A stretch of 26,286 nt of DNA, taken from assembly GCA_023807065.1 (NCBI GenBank), contig JAJJLU010003874.1, positions 1 to 26,286 of the forward strand, given 5' to 3'. This DNA comes from Isotricha intestinalis. Lineage: Eukaryota > Ciliophora > Litostomatea > Vestibuliferida > Isotrichidae. Positions 16,701 through 24,740 of the stretch are shown piece by piece (within the stretch, counting starts at the first letter, position 1; every line of letters begins with the position of its first letter). Below the pieces are notes generated by a model. The model was given only the letters and a program-made list of their open reading frames with translations, was not told the DNA's origin and did not search any database. The translations under genes and the position numbers were made by a program.

Positions 16701-18740
16701 ATTGCTAATCGAGATATAGGTTATAAAAAAGATTATAATTATCTAACATCAAATTATAATACAATTGCTAATCGAGATATGGGTTGTAAAAAAGATAATA
16801 AAAAATTTGAGGAACTTATTAAATACAAAGAACGACAATATAATCATTTAAATCCTTCCAAAGATAGAACAAATGTTTTAAATAACGTAACATCAAGTTT
16901 TAATATTGTACCAATGGCAGTATTGGGAGGAATAAATGTTGTAAATAACCAAATATCAAATATTAAGAATATATCAAAGGGAGTATTGGAAGGAATAAAG
17001 GATTTAAATAACCAAATATCAAATATTAAGAATAATGGACTTATGGAAACATTAAAGAATGGTTTAAGTAACATTGACAAAAAAGTATTAAAAGATGCTG
17101 CGGGAAAGTTTATCAAACACAAATTGACTAATGGTAATTTTATAGATAATTGTGTGGATAAAGTAGGAAATATATTCAAATCGCCCAGCAAAAAGAAAAA
17201 AAGTAATATGAATTTAGATTTAAAAGAAAACATAAATATAACTAAAATAATGCAGAAAAAAGAGTTATATAAAAATGAAAAAAACAATGAAAAATTAAAT
17301 TTACAACTAGCCAAAAAAGAAAATATGGAAAATGGAATTATGGAATGGAATAATAGGAAAAATAAAATAATGGAAAATAGACTAAATGAAATAAATTATT
17401 TGTATATAATAGAAGAATTTATAAATGAAATTGATAAAAATTTCAAAAAAGAAATAGAAAAAAAAATAGAAGAAATATACAAAAAAAATTTTGAAGAAAT
17501 ATCATTTTTAACAATTCACAAAAGAAAAGTTTCCTATTTAAAAACAATGAAAGATAACATTCCAGAAATACAAACATTAAATATATTGATGGCAGGTTTT
17601 ACTGGTTCTGGTAAGACATGTTTAACAAATGTTTTATTAAAAAAAAATTTATCAAAAGAAGGTGATACTATTAAACCAGAAACAAATGAATTTACTCAAT
17701 TTTCAAATCCAGAAATCCCAGGATTAACTATAATAGATACTATTGGTGTTGAAGAAACTAATGAAAAACAAAATATAGAAAATATAAAAAAAATGATAAA
17801 AGAAAAATTTGATTCTAATATTAAAAATCCTCAAAATTCACTTCATGGAATTTTATATTGTATTAAAAATGGATCAGGTGAGACTAGGATTTTAAAAGAA
17901 GAAATTAATTATATTAAGGAACTTAATCATTTATATGATGATAATGATATTTTAACTATTGTTTTTACTCAATCTATAAATAATAAAACTGAAATAAGAA
18001 AAAAAGAACTTATTCAAGAATTAAATAATAATAATATTGAAATAATTGAATTAATGGCAAAAGATTATATATGTAAAAGAAATAATAAAATTTTATTTGA
18101 AGTAAAAGCATATGGTTTAAATAATTTAATGCAATGTTTAAAAAAAAAATGTCAAAAAAATTTAGTTTTATGTAATTTAAAACAAATAGCAAAAGAAAAA
18201 ATAAAAGAAAAATATTTTGATGATATTAATATACAATATAAAGATTTAATTAAAAAAATAAGATGCCAAGAATTTAAAGAAAATATAAATGAGGAATTTA
18301 AATTTATTTTAGAAAATTTAATATGTGATTTAAAAATCAACTTTAAAGATTTGGAAAATATAATAAATAGTTATATAGATAATTTGATACCAAAAATAAT
18401 TGAGAATATTATAAATATAAATATAGAGAAGATAATAGAAAAAATAAATGAAGAATTTATAATATTAAATGCTAGATATAATAATGATTTACAAGTAAAT
18501 ATGAGACTAGTTGAAATTTTAAAAATTAAATTCGAAAAATTTTTTAAACCTAAAATCCAAGAAGAATTAAATAAAATATTTTTAGAAAAAGCGTCTCTCA
18601 TATTTATAAAAATAACTAAAATTTTTATTGGTGAAAAAATAAGTGAAAAGATAGAAGATAAAGAAATTAATGAATTGGCTGATTCAAATATTAATAATTT
18701 ATTACAAAAAATAAACATTGAATATGAAAGTGATAGTTAA
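10788..18740 (+). CDS. SecA-type DEAD motor fused to a C-terminal GTPase (2,650 aa)
   Basis: Residues 1-340 are helical. A SecA-like motor follows: Walker A TGEGKST (366-372), TPDLATRDAK, Walker B DEVD (464-467), WHDALHQ (667-673, SecA WxDGLHQ), TGT (709-711), TNLAGRGID (822-830) and GRAGRNGQKGS (862-872). These are the DEAD and helicase-C halves of SecA; the segment in the place of the preprotein cross-linking domain is divergent. Around 1165-1230 lies a Gly-rich hydrophobic segment (VFAVGVVEAVIGGILCYKG) that could insert in or lie on membrane. Low-complexity repeats fill about 1590-2040. The end is a GTPase domain: GFTGSGKT (2270-2277), DTIG (2317-2320), FTQS (2393-2396 in place of NKxD) and KAYGLNNL. 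It is a close paralogue of the 568-aa protein. SecA normally drives protein export in bacteria and plastids; lacking a signal or transit peptide, this protein probably has another, possibly remodelling, role. The reading frame is intact throughout. Confidence 0.9.
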   Translation: MTEKEIEKKEKNRESQITNFTIRKLDDIIQKKTKDELIQFYRNLFLNKNALNVEKDNLKKYNDLIHDILKNKLYKECGGTIKFQETEIDIIMNEAIEKNDFSLALDKLKEKEKNIFDYTLKKKLKKYIINCENCNANNEIKEIKKLYQREEFDEIIKKYQNLLNNENLFEMLYEKYLNILKYIIEQKFKENKNNNNELKLYNEFIINNENRINKKYFRQLKILESNFYMIEEKKNDKIKKINLINNNENNFQIKLKDVDNYLKEIKERITSESELKEFEKLKQYIYEQIYNFNEEINNNYLNSKKWISDKIKYKKELNDIKNIGKIYSYLNKINKYNLYTIQLISLLILSQELPNKKKGIFCKINTGEGKSTIIQFFAAYKVLTGHKVDIISSTPDLATRDAKDEKKIKFYKKLNIEVGDVREKSYQADIIFGDSTNFCADILLDEYEFLNKRKKRQFDVVIIDEVDNMCIDNLASKTQLTKKFPGYQSLYTFYYTILLCFVFVAEKMKLVKEPNEIEKKRKIIKKAILQKLKDNPILLGNEFKNEFEVIEEVDKYLFQLKNSENKKTNNDNNSELNNNNSEQNLEKILTQDGKIYEVNGKNIAGILYPNCLKEEIEKKIETWIDSIITAFTMNENIDYRIMKLQKYLKIVPVDFSNTGVSQTNMVWHDALHQGLQIINDIEIFPENINTNFLYMITFFKKYKQLYGLTGTIGTETNQNTLKELYKVKIFFIPPNLKSQLKKRSELVFTDETKWKKKIIDEIQEVIEENRSVLLICKSIREGKNFHKLIKEKGIINIKEYFTEENKNTITETLKSKNVIIATNLAGRGIDIQLSYELLNSGGLHVIVSFLPINQRVEDQNYGRAGRNGQKGSYSLIFAYLEDKNNPFLSVDSIKKKREENEKQKFENFKYEQKNMENEEFLYYEYLKIRKDLHFNENEFLKEDSEYSWGRLFNSDLSFEEKKKKLEELKENKKIINPLILIKYFLDPQNIKKFEEKDEIIFEKEKFYSWPLKMKYACELSTNGKLEKAKNYFEKVIEDLEEYQFEIQNQTTIHLIILKALKEKKDFNKKKPRIFEQNELKKKFIQAIIDINKANIKVIEDYEKMEEKEISYIEEGDIITINNIAEKLKLNSEENKDEINDLKLFSSEFGVEKFYLLKIITKPNVWKNYLVFAVGVVEAVIGGILCYKGVLTGNLKLINFGIFLIKQGLNDIILSLDSAMKGKEINLKNWGIEKGVEYAKAIIKIAIGHSSLNLTGCLGDVVKNEIFEITKKYVIEKSFEIGYNHLLVEGENKIKEYCNEYIGKPILKKYTNEISNSTKFFVMDLVNEDNLFKNYCINHINQLFELLRKISVELKQIKKSFETIRKENSKVVIILEMISTTISLFKHLYPSLKNVKEKININENDFLSLIKEDKKFIKFDGSLTSLIQIKFQTYEENSSIKIKTICENLIKYNVIDNKGKFDSKQIENEELNQIFFLEIDEEFKSINTSKKKLIESSDKILDFDNKEKDEYLKYLKNKSPSFDERNITERKKDVSKEITKTVLKNVESIVKELLAILLGTLEKSVKELMEKRKEKKKPERKVKSQTKKSGDSKPKPKPKPESKPEPKPKPKPKPKPKLKPKLKPESKPKPKQESKTKPKPEPESKPKPESKPESKPESKPAPSGREMKDKEKNNKNPINDTKKKDIKNNKNGEKDNKNVSNIVNKNNYKNPINNNNINVYPNYCPFRPQVENKKKELEYQKEMMLKKENKKKNSLDNKSNINNQHKENYTNNFNNCRKENKNEDNKFNNNFGNNNNNINSINNNNKKRDDNLYSTNINVYSNSYQPLSKYENEDEELKYTVDEMFKKEEEEKKRLGNNSNFDNKQKENNNNIFNNDRNKNKNEDNKLNNNLDNNNKKNYNNVYEQLDKNDWKGIEPYKKDNNYLTSNYNTIANRDMGYKKDNNYLTSNYNTIANRDMGCKKDNNYLTSNYNTIANRDIGYKKDYNYLTSNYNTIANRDMGCKKDNKKFEELIKYKERQYNHLNPSKDRTNVLNNVTSSFNIVPMAVLGGINVVNNQISNIKNISKGVLEGIKDLNNQISNIKNNGLMETLKNGLSNIDKKVLKDAAGKFIKHKLTNGNFIDNCVDKVGNIFKSPSKKKKSNMNLDLKENINITKIMQKKELYKNEKNNEKLNLQLAKKENMENGIMEWNNRKNKIMENRLNEINYLYIIEEFINEIDKNFKKEIEKKIEEIYKKNFEEISFLTIHKRKVSYLKTMKDNIPEIQTLNILMAGFTGSGKTCLTNVLLKKNLSKEGDTIKPETNEFTQFSNPEIPGLTIIDTIGVEETNEKQNIENIKKMIKEKFDSNIKNPQNSLHGILYCIKNGSGETRILKEEINYIKELNHLYDDNDILTIVFTQSINNKTEIRKKELIQELNNNNIEIIELMAKDYICKRNNKILFEVKAYGLNNLMQCLKKKCQKNLVLCNLKQIAKEKIKEKYFDDINIQYKDLIKKIRCQEFKENINEEFKFILENLICDLKINFKDLENIINSYIDNLIPKIIENIININIEKIIEKINEEFIILNARYNNDLQVNMRLVEILKIKFEKFFKPKIQEELNKIFLEKASLIFIKITKIFIGEKISEKIEDKEINELADSNINNLLQKINIEYESDS
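15556..15765 (+). repeat. Lys-Pro hexanucleotide repeat (KP/ESKP)
   Basis: A CCAAAA-type six-base repeat, varied by GAATCA and GAACCA units, encodes KPKPKPESKP-like sequence at residues about 1590-1659. It forms an extended, basic, proline-rich linker between the SecA-like half and the rest of the protein. Confidence 0.9.
15933..16520 (+). repeat. Diverged 300-bp (100-aa) tandem duplication
   Basis: INVYPN at base 15933 and INVYSN at 16233 begin two copies exactly 300 bases apart. Each continues with a Glu/Lys segment (ELEYQKEMM versus ELKYTVDEM), an Asn-rich run and KNEDNK. The two copies have diverged considerably, so this is an old in-frame duplication in a disordered region. Confidence 0.75.
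16533..16798 (+). repeat. 63-bp tandem repeat, four copies plus a partial
   Basis: Copies start at 16533, 16596, 16659 and 16722, with a 14-base partial at 16785. Each encodes a 21-residue unit such as KKDNNYLTSNYNTIANRDMG. Copies differ by only a few bases, so the expansion is recent and copy number may vary between strains. The unit is rich in Asn, Tyr and Thr. Confidence 0.95.
16917..17042 (+). repeat. Second 63-bp period, two copies
   Basis: Two 21-residue units, AVLGGINVVNNQISNIKN and GVLEGIKDLNNQISNIKN, start at 16917 and 16980. The sequence is unrelated to the preceding 63-bp repeat although the period is the same. They look amphipathic-helical. Confidence 0.8.
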
Positions 18741-19150
18741 AAAAGAATATTCATTTTGACTTTCAAAATTCAACATATAATAATTTAAATTATAAATTTA
18801 TTTATTTTTTTAATTATAATTGTAATTAATTTAATTTATTAAATATCATTTTATTTTTTTTTTTATTATATTGGATGAGGATTTATAATAAATAATTTTA
18901 ATTTTTAAAGTTTTTATAATCTTTGCCCAATCCCTATTTATTTTAAAATTGTATGTTTCTATAATATTTTATTTAAATATAAATTTTTAATTTTTAATTT
19001 ATTTGTCAAATGAATTTAATCAAATTATAATTTTTCAAGTTAAATCATAAATAAACAACAAGAACAAGTCCTTTTATTTATGAGCTCCTGATTTAATTTG
19101 AATCAAGGAAAAAAATTATATACCTTTTAAACTTTAAAAATTTATTTAAG
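18741..19150. other. AT-rich spacer after the SecA-GTPase gene
   Basis: I see no ORF or RNA gene here. Only the element at 19108-19137, which resembles the leader of the 207-aa gene, stands out. The 3' end signals of the large gene should lie just after 18740 but cannot be singled out in such AT-rich sequence. Confidence 0.4.
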
Positions 19151-19444
19151 ATGTTATCTCATATAGAGGGTTCAACAATTTTTCTTCCAAATTATAAACT
19201 AACTGACGAATTAACCAAGTATTCTCTTTTAAAAAAAAATATCTTGAGGACGATGAATTAAAATTATATTTACCACATTTAAATATTCTGGAAATAGAAT
19301 TATTATATAAAACATAATAAATATGAATTAAATGTATCTTCTTACTTTGTAAAAAAATTAAATGAATTTACATTTAAAAGTAAAAATATAATATATAATG
19401 ACAAAAGTTATCTAATATTTTTAAGAAGTGATGTAAACAGATGA
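19151..19444 (+). pseudogene. Short decayed gene with two frameshifts
   Basis: From ATG 19151 the first frame gives MLSHIEGSTIFLPNYKLTDE and continues to a nine-A run at 19231-19239. There the sense reading moves one frame (YLEDDELKLYLPHLNILEIE), and near 19312 it moves again (NKYELNVSSYFVKKLNEFTF) before TGA 19442-19444. The three pieces make a plausible protein of about 97 residues. No family is recognised. The upstream element shared with the 207-aa gene supports a former real gene. Confidence 0.55.
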
Positions 19445-19494
19445 AAATATAATAATAAAGATTAAAAAAGAAGAAGAAATTATGGAGAATAAGC

Positions 19495-19646
19495 GAAAGT
19501 GAATCAATATTAAGTGTATTTTTTTTATTTTTTTTTATTTTTTTTTTAAAAATTATATTTAACCTTAAACTAATTTAAAGAATAAATAATATATAAATTA
19601 AATTTAACAATTCCTTAAAAATTATTTAAATATGAAAATTCCATTC
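19495..19646. repeat. 150-bp dispersed repeat, copy 2
   Basis: This is a displaced copy of 5865-6013, the 5' end and upstream region of the coiled-coil gene. It lacks the bases that carry that gene's ATG, so it cannot start the same protein. It lies in the spacer beyond the 3' end of the XPR1-like gene. Confidence 0.85.
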
Positions 19647-19720
19647 AATAAATAATTTATCTTAAAACATTAATAAAAATTAAATAATTTGACAAAAAAA
19701 AAAAAGCCAAAAAAAAAAAA

Positions 19721-21718
19721 TTAATAAACAGGTAATTCAGGAATAGCTAAAATTGTTCTATATTTCTCAGGATTATTCGTATTTTCATTTTCAATCCTAA
19801 AAACACACCATTGTATTCTTCTATAAGCTTCTAAAATTGCCAAAATAAAATTCTTCCATTCATCTTGAGTAACAAAATACCAATTAAAGAAATTACTTAA
19901 CCAACTAAATCTAAGAATCATATCAATTAAAATAGCAGAATAATACATAAATTTAGGATAAACTATTTTATCTCTTAAAAAAAAATTTTTACTTGTAAAA
20001 CTTCCAAGTCCCCAATCAACATAAATATCCCAAAAAAGCATATAAGATTGACTAATACATCCAATTAAAATATGAAGAAATTTAAAAGACTTATTATTAC
20101 CATATAACCAACCAAAGATCGCATTTGCTAATCCTCCAATGTATTTAAGAGTATTTCCTAAATGAGGCCAAGCTTCTTTAGTATAATAATACCTATTTAT
20201 ACATTGAGTGAATCTTATTAGAAAAGGATAAAATAAAACTATTAAAGCACTTATTGTATTTCTATTACATTCTTTTATTCTTTTATTTTCTTTTCTACAT
20301 TCATCACAGGCTAATAAACAATATGATAATATCAAAGAAGCAAAAGGCTTATTTAAAGAAGTTAATATATCACCAAAAACAAAGTCTTTAAATCTAACTG
20401 TGTTTTTTCCTATAGGAAAGAAATTTCTGATTAAAGTTTGTATAACTCCTCTTCTAAAAGAATAATACATACAATGAAAAGGTAAAAATAAGAATAAGAT
20501 TAAAAGACAATTTAATATAAGTGAAAATAATGAATATTCACTTTGAAAGAAATTAAAACATAAAGTTAGTTTAGATAAAACTAAACAAATCATCCAAATT
20601 GTTAACATTAAAAAAGCGTTTTGAAACATTTCTGCAGAACCTAATCTTGAATCAGGATCGATTTCAAATATATAAATATAATTAATTCTATATTTTCTTA
20701 ATATTTCAATGTTTAATCCTATTCCCATCATTATTTCAATTATTACAAAAGAAAAATTATAAGCTGGGAAAAAATAAATGAAAGAATTATTTTTTTCAGG
20801 AGTTATATTATTTAACAATATAAAAAAAAAGAAAGAAGATAATATTATTCCCATATAAAAAAATATTAATTTTGTATGTTTTATTCGACTTCCTCCTCTT
20901 AATCTTTGATCTAATTCTTCAGTTGCTTTTTTTAAATTTCCTTTGGTTAATTCCTTAGCATATAATACTTTTATTTTTTTTCTTAAATCAACTAATTTAT
21001 CTAAAGAATTAAATATTTGAAAAGTATTATCCGCTTTAATTAACTCATCCTCTATTTCTTCAATGTTATTTAATTTAAATATCTTTTTTGTTTTTTTTTG
21101 AATTTTTTTAATTGCTAAAAGATTAATAGAATGATATGAATGTAACCAAGAAGTAAAATTATATAAATTTGATAAAGCTCTTTTCCAACTTACAGCATAA
21201 CCTAATTCGTCTCTTTCTGCATTTTCTTTTTTATCAATGTTAGATTCTCTTTCTTTTATATTTAACTTATTTGAATCTATTTTTTGTTCTAAATTCTCTA
21301 AGTTTGATTTATATTCATTTAATTTTTGCATAAAAAAATCTTCGACTATTTGAACTTTTGATTTATAGAAATTAATAAAATAATTTAATTTTTCTGTGTT
21401 TGAATATTCTGATAAATCTTCTATATTTTTTATTAATTCTTCTTTTTTATTATTTTCTTTTTCATTTTGAATTAAATTAACGTTTTCATTTTGATTTTCT
21501 TTTTCTAATTCACTATAATAATTCTTAACTGCTAAAGCAATTTCATTAGGATCAATTTTTGATAATCTTTTTTTTAATTTTTTTAGTTTTTTTAAACCTT
21601 TCTTTTTATTTTTTCTATTGTCTAAAAATTTTAATATTGTTTTAACTGCAGCGTAATCAAAATAAAATTCACTCCATTCAGGAATTTTATAAAAAATAAA
21701 TTGCTTTCCAAATTTCAT
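19721..21718 (-). CDS. SPX-EXS phosphate exporter, XPR1/SYG1-like
   Basis: This 665-residue protein starts with an SPX domain (MKFGKQFIFYKIPEWSEFYF, then Lys-rich KKLKKLKKRLSK and SINLLAIKKIQKKTKK), the inositol-pyrophosphate sensor module. Several membrane segments follow from about residue 280 (LIFFYMGIILSSFFFFILL). The EXS domain then shows PFHCMYYSFRRGVIQTLIRN, RFTQCINRYYYTKEAWPHLGN, WDIYVDWGLGSF near 562 and RRIQWCVFRIENEN near 633-645, all family hallmarks. XPR1/SYG1/PHO1 proteins export phosphate or regulate its homeostasis at the plasma membrane or Golgi. Length is typical. The SPX domain is interrupted by an Asn/Glu-rich insertion. The first ATG gives the canonical MKFGK start. The gene is divergent from the kinesin gene with 190 bp between. 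Confidence 0.93.
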   Translation of the reverse strand: MKFGKQFIFYKIPEWSEFYFDYAAVKTILKFLDNRKNKKKGLKKLKKLKKRLSKIDPNEIALAVKNYYSELEKENQNENVNLIQNEKENNKKEELIKNIEDLSEYSNTEKLNYFINFYKSKVQIVEDFFMQKLNEYKSNLENLEQKIDSNKLNIKERESNIDKKENAERDELGYAVSWKRALSNLYNFTSWLHSYHSINLLAIKKIQKKTKKIFKLNNIEEIEDELIKADNTFQIFNSLDKLVDLRKKIKVLYAKELTKGNLKKATEELDQRLRGGSRIKHTKLIFFYMGIILSSFFFFILLNNITPEKNNSFIYFFPAYNFSFVIIEIMMGIGLNIEILRKYRINYIYIFEIDPDSRLGSAEMFQNAFLMLTIWMICLVLSKLTLCFNFFQSEYSLFSLILNCLLILFLFLPFHCMYYSFRRGVIQTLIRNFFPIGKNTVRFKDFVFGDILTSLNKPFASLILSYCLLACDECRKENKRIKECNRNTISALIVLFYPFLIRFTQCINRYYYTKEAWPHLGNTLKYIGGLANAIFGWLYGNNKSFKFLHILIGCISQSYMLFWDIYVDWGLGSFTSKNFFLRDKIVYPKFMYYSAILIDMILRFSWLSNFFNWYFVTQDEWKNFILAILEAYRRIQWCVFRIENENTNNPEKYRTILAIPELPVY

Positions 21719-21908
21719 TTTTTAAATAAATACTCAGATTATTTATTATATTTATGTTATTAACATTAAAATAAATTTATTTATTTATTTAAATATACTT
21801 TTTAAATCTTAATACTTTATTTTTTTATTTTATTAAATATTTAAATTATTTAATTTTTAATTAATTTTTCCAATTAGAAAAAAAATATTTTTTGTCAAAT
21901 TTTAAAAA
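21719..21908. promoter_or_regulatory. Divergent spacer of the XPR1-like and kinesin genes
   Basis: This 190-bp AT-rich spacer must serve both genes. On the kinesin side GTCAAATTTTAAAAAATGG reaches the start codon and matches the GCCAAATTTTT-A-run-ATGG of the RING gene, a possible initiator-like leader. Confidence 0.35.
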
Positions 21909-24740
21909 ATGGAAAAAATCAATGTTTATGTTCGTTTAAAACCAACAAAAGAAAATGAATCAAATTTTAAAATAGAAAAAAGCCAGTTAACTAATCAAAA
22001 AACTAAAGAATGCTTTTCATTTGATAATATAATAACTCAAAATACAACAAATGAAGAATTATTTAATTCTTTAATAAAAGAAGATTTAATAAGTTTATTT
22101 AAAGGAATTAATATTTCAATATTTGCATACGGTCAAACTTCTACAGGAAAAACTTTTACAATGAAAGGAAAAAATTTAAACGGAATAGTTCCTTTAAGTA
22201 TTAAAGAAATATTTTCTAAATTAAATGACCCTTTAATAATTAAGCCAATTATTAAAGTAAGTTATACTGAAATTTACAATGAAACAGTTAATGATTTAAT
22301 AGAACCTTCGAATAAAAATTTAGAAATTAGAGAAAGCTTAAATAAAGGAGTTTTTGTTAATAACTTAACAGAAATATTAGTTAATAATTCTGAGAAAGCT
22401 ATTCAATTATTAAATAAAGGAGAAAACAATAAAATAATAGCAGAAACAAAATTAAATGAAAAATCAAGTCGATCTCATACAATATTTAAACTAAACATAG
22501 AATTTGTTAAAAACAATAAAAAATATTCTTCTCAATTAAATTTAATTGATTTAGCAGGAAGTGAAAATGTTTCAAAAGCAAAATGTGAAGGAATAAGAAT
22601 AAAAGAAGGAGGAAATATAAATAAAAGTTTATTAGCTTTAAGTAATGTAATAAATAAATTAAGTCAAAATAATAAAAATTTCGTTAATTATAGAGATAGT
22701 AAATTAACAAGATTATTACAAACTGCTTTAGGAGGAAATTCTAAAACAACTATAATTTGTACCATTGCTGATGATAATAATCATTATAATGAAACTTTAA
22801 ATACTCTTCATTTTGCTTTAAAAGCTAAGAACGTTAAAACTATTGTTAAAATAAATGAAGTTTTAGATGATAAGAATAAAATGCTTATAGAGAATAATCA
22901 GTTAAAATCAAAAATTAAAATGTTACAACAGTTAATATATGAAAAGAAAGAAAAGGAAAAAAATAATAGTTATAATAATAATAATAATTATGAAAAAAAT
23001 GAAATGTTTGATATTAATAATAATAATATAAATAACTCAGCTCAAAAATCTTTATTTTTAGAACCGGATAATAAAAACACTTCACAGCAAATATCAGCTT
23101 TGGAAAAAGAAGTATTATATTTAAAACAATTATTAATAAATAATAATAATGGAAAAGAAGAAAGATTATCAGAAATTAATTCAATTAATGGAGATTTATA
23201 TTCTGCTCATTCTTCTAATTTATATCATAATTTAATGCAAAGTGGAATAAAAAATAATTTAAGTTCTAATAGATTTAATAATTGCTTTAGTGCAATGAGA
23301 TTTTCAGAAAGTGCAATGAAACAAAATAATTTATTTAATTCTCCTTTTGTTCCTTTTCATTATAGTAATAACTTTAATTTATCAGAAAATCAAAATTTAA
23401 ATTTAGATAATAATAATAATGATAATTCGTATAGAAGAAATTGTTTTACTGAAATGAGGAATTTAAATAATTATTCTTCTATTAAAAATAATAAAATAAA
23501 TACCAGTGCAAATAATAATAATAATAATGAATATGATTTACCAATGAATAATAATAACAATTACAATGGAGATTATTTGTTAAAAGAAAATGAAGATTTA
23601 AAAAGAAATTTATATGAAATGAAAAAAACTTATTTTGAAGTTGTTAAAAGTAAAGAAGAACAAATAAAATTATTAAATCAAAATCATAGTATGACTCTTG
23701 AAAATTGTGAGAAATTAATTAAAGAAGCTGAAGATAATTATATGAACTTAAAAACAAATTATGAAGAAGCAATGTCGAATTTAAAAAATAAAGATGAAGA
23801 AATTTCTATCTTAAAACAAAAATCAGTTAATCAAGATACTTCTATTAATTATTATAAAAGTGAACTTGAAAAGATTAAAGATATTAATTATTTAAATGAA
23901 ATAGAAAATAAATATAATAATTTAATAGAAGAAAATAAAATATTAAAAAATAAAAATGAAAATGAATTATTAAAAGTCAAAGAAGAAAATCAAAGTTTAT
24001 TAAATAGTATTAAAGCTTTAGAAAATAAATTAAAAGAAAAAAATTCTGAAATAGAACAAAATAAAAATAATTATGAAATAAATAAACAAAAAAATGAAAA
24101 AGAAATGCAAAAATTAAAAATAGAATTAAAAAACTTAAAGAATATATCTTCTTTAAATAACAACAATAACATAAGAAATAAAAAAGGAAAAAACAATGAA
24201 AATATAAATAAAGAAAAAATAAAAGAATATGAGTTAAAGATATTAAAGTTAGAACAAGAGAATAATGAATATAAAGAAAATATACAAAAAATAGAACAAA
24301 CTCAAATAATTGAATATCAAAAATTATTAGATGAATCATTTGCAAAAATCAATGAATTAAATAAAGAGTTATTTGACTCAAAAGAAAAATCAAAATATTT
24401 AGAAAAAGCTTTAAATATTGTTGAAAGAACAGCAAGAAAAATAGATAATAATGAAGAAGAAAATTTAAATATGACTCCAATTAAAAAAAAAGAAGTTTCT
24501 TTTAGTAATAATAATACTTTTAGTAATAATAATATTTTGTTAGAAGATAATAAATTAGATTTATTAGAAAATGGAAATGTTAATGATGATAATAAGGAAA
24601 ATAATTATATTGGAAAAAAAAGAAAAATGTTACCTAAAATTTATCAAAATTTATTAGATAAACAAATTTCTGGAAATACAATAAAATCTAATGAGAATGT
24701 TAATTGTAATGTTAATGAAATATCGACTTTTAAAATTTAA
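21909..24740 (+). CDS. N-terminal motor kinesin, kinesin-7-like
   Basis: This 943-residue protein has the motor at residues 1 to about 325: VYVRLKP, P-loop GQTSTGKT (75-82), switch I NEKSSRSH (183-190), switch II DLAGSE (214-219), INKSLLALSNVI, YRDSKLTRLLQ and the motor end TLNTLHFALKAK. A neck/coil (LDDKNKMLIENNQLKSKIKM) resembles kinesin-7. An Asn-rich, probably disordered linker spans about 345-560 and a long coiled coil about 560-820, then a basic tail (KKRKMLPKIY). Kinesin-7 motors move to microtubule plus ends and act in chromosome or cytoplasmic transport. The assignment to kinesin is certain; the subfamily is tentative. The short leader starts the protein directly at the motor (MEKINVYVRLKP). 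No introns. Confidence 0.95.
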   Translation: MEKINVYVRLKPTKENESNFKIEKSQLTNQKTKECFSFDNIITQNTTNEELFNSLIKEDLISLFKGINISIFAYGQTSTGKTFTMKGKNLNGIVPLSIKEIFSKLNDPLIIKPIIKVSYTEIYNETVNDLIEPSNKNLEIRESLNKGVFVNNLTEILVNNSEKAIQLLNKGENNKIIAETKLNEKSSRSHTIFKLNIEFVKNNKKYSSQLNLIDLAGSENVSKAKCEGIRIKEGGNINKSLLALSNVINKLSQNNKNFVNYRDSKLTRLLQTALGGNSKTTIICTIADDNNHYNETLNTLHFALKAKNVKTIVKINEVLDDKNKMLIENNQLKSKIKMLQQLIYEKKEKEKNNSYNNNNNYEKNEMFDINNNNINNSAQKSLFLEPDNKNTSQQISALEKEVLYLKQLLINNNNGKEERLSEINSINGDLYSAHSSNLYHNLMQSGIKNNLSSNRFNNCFSAMRFSESAMKQNNLFNSPFVPFHYSNNFNLSENQNLNLDNNNNDNSYRRNCFTEMRNLNNYSSIKNNKINTSANNNNNNEYDLPMNNNNNYNGDYLLKENEDLKRNLYEMKKTYFEVVKSKEEQIKLLNQNHSMTLENCEKLIKEAEDNYMNLKTNYEEAMSNLKNKDEEISILKQKSVNQDTSINYYKSELEKIKDINYLNEIENKYNNLIEENKILKNKNENELLKVKEENQSLLNSIKALENKLKEKNSEIEQNKNNYEINKQKNEKEMQKLKIELKNLKNISSLNNNNNIRNKKGKNNENINKEKIKEYELKILKLEQENNEYKENIQKIEQTQIIEYQKLLDESFAKINELNKELFDSKEKSKYLEKALNIVERTARKIDNNEEENLNMTPIKKKEVSFSNNNTFSNNNILLEDNKLDLLENGNVNDDNKENNYIGKKRKMLPKIYQNLLDKQISGNTIKSNENVNCNVNEISTFKI

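Noticed and set aside
16533..16798. CRISPR-like array of 63-bp repeats
   Set aside because: The repeats are head-to-tail without spacers, keep the reading frame and encode a 21-aa unit.
10788..18740. Bacterial contamination or a bacterial secA gene
   Set aside because: The same continuous frame holds Asn-rich eukaryote-style repeats and a G-domain shared with the neighbouring gene, and composition matches the kinesin and XPR1-like genes.
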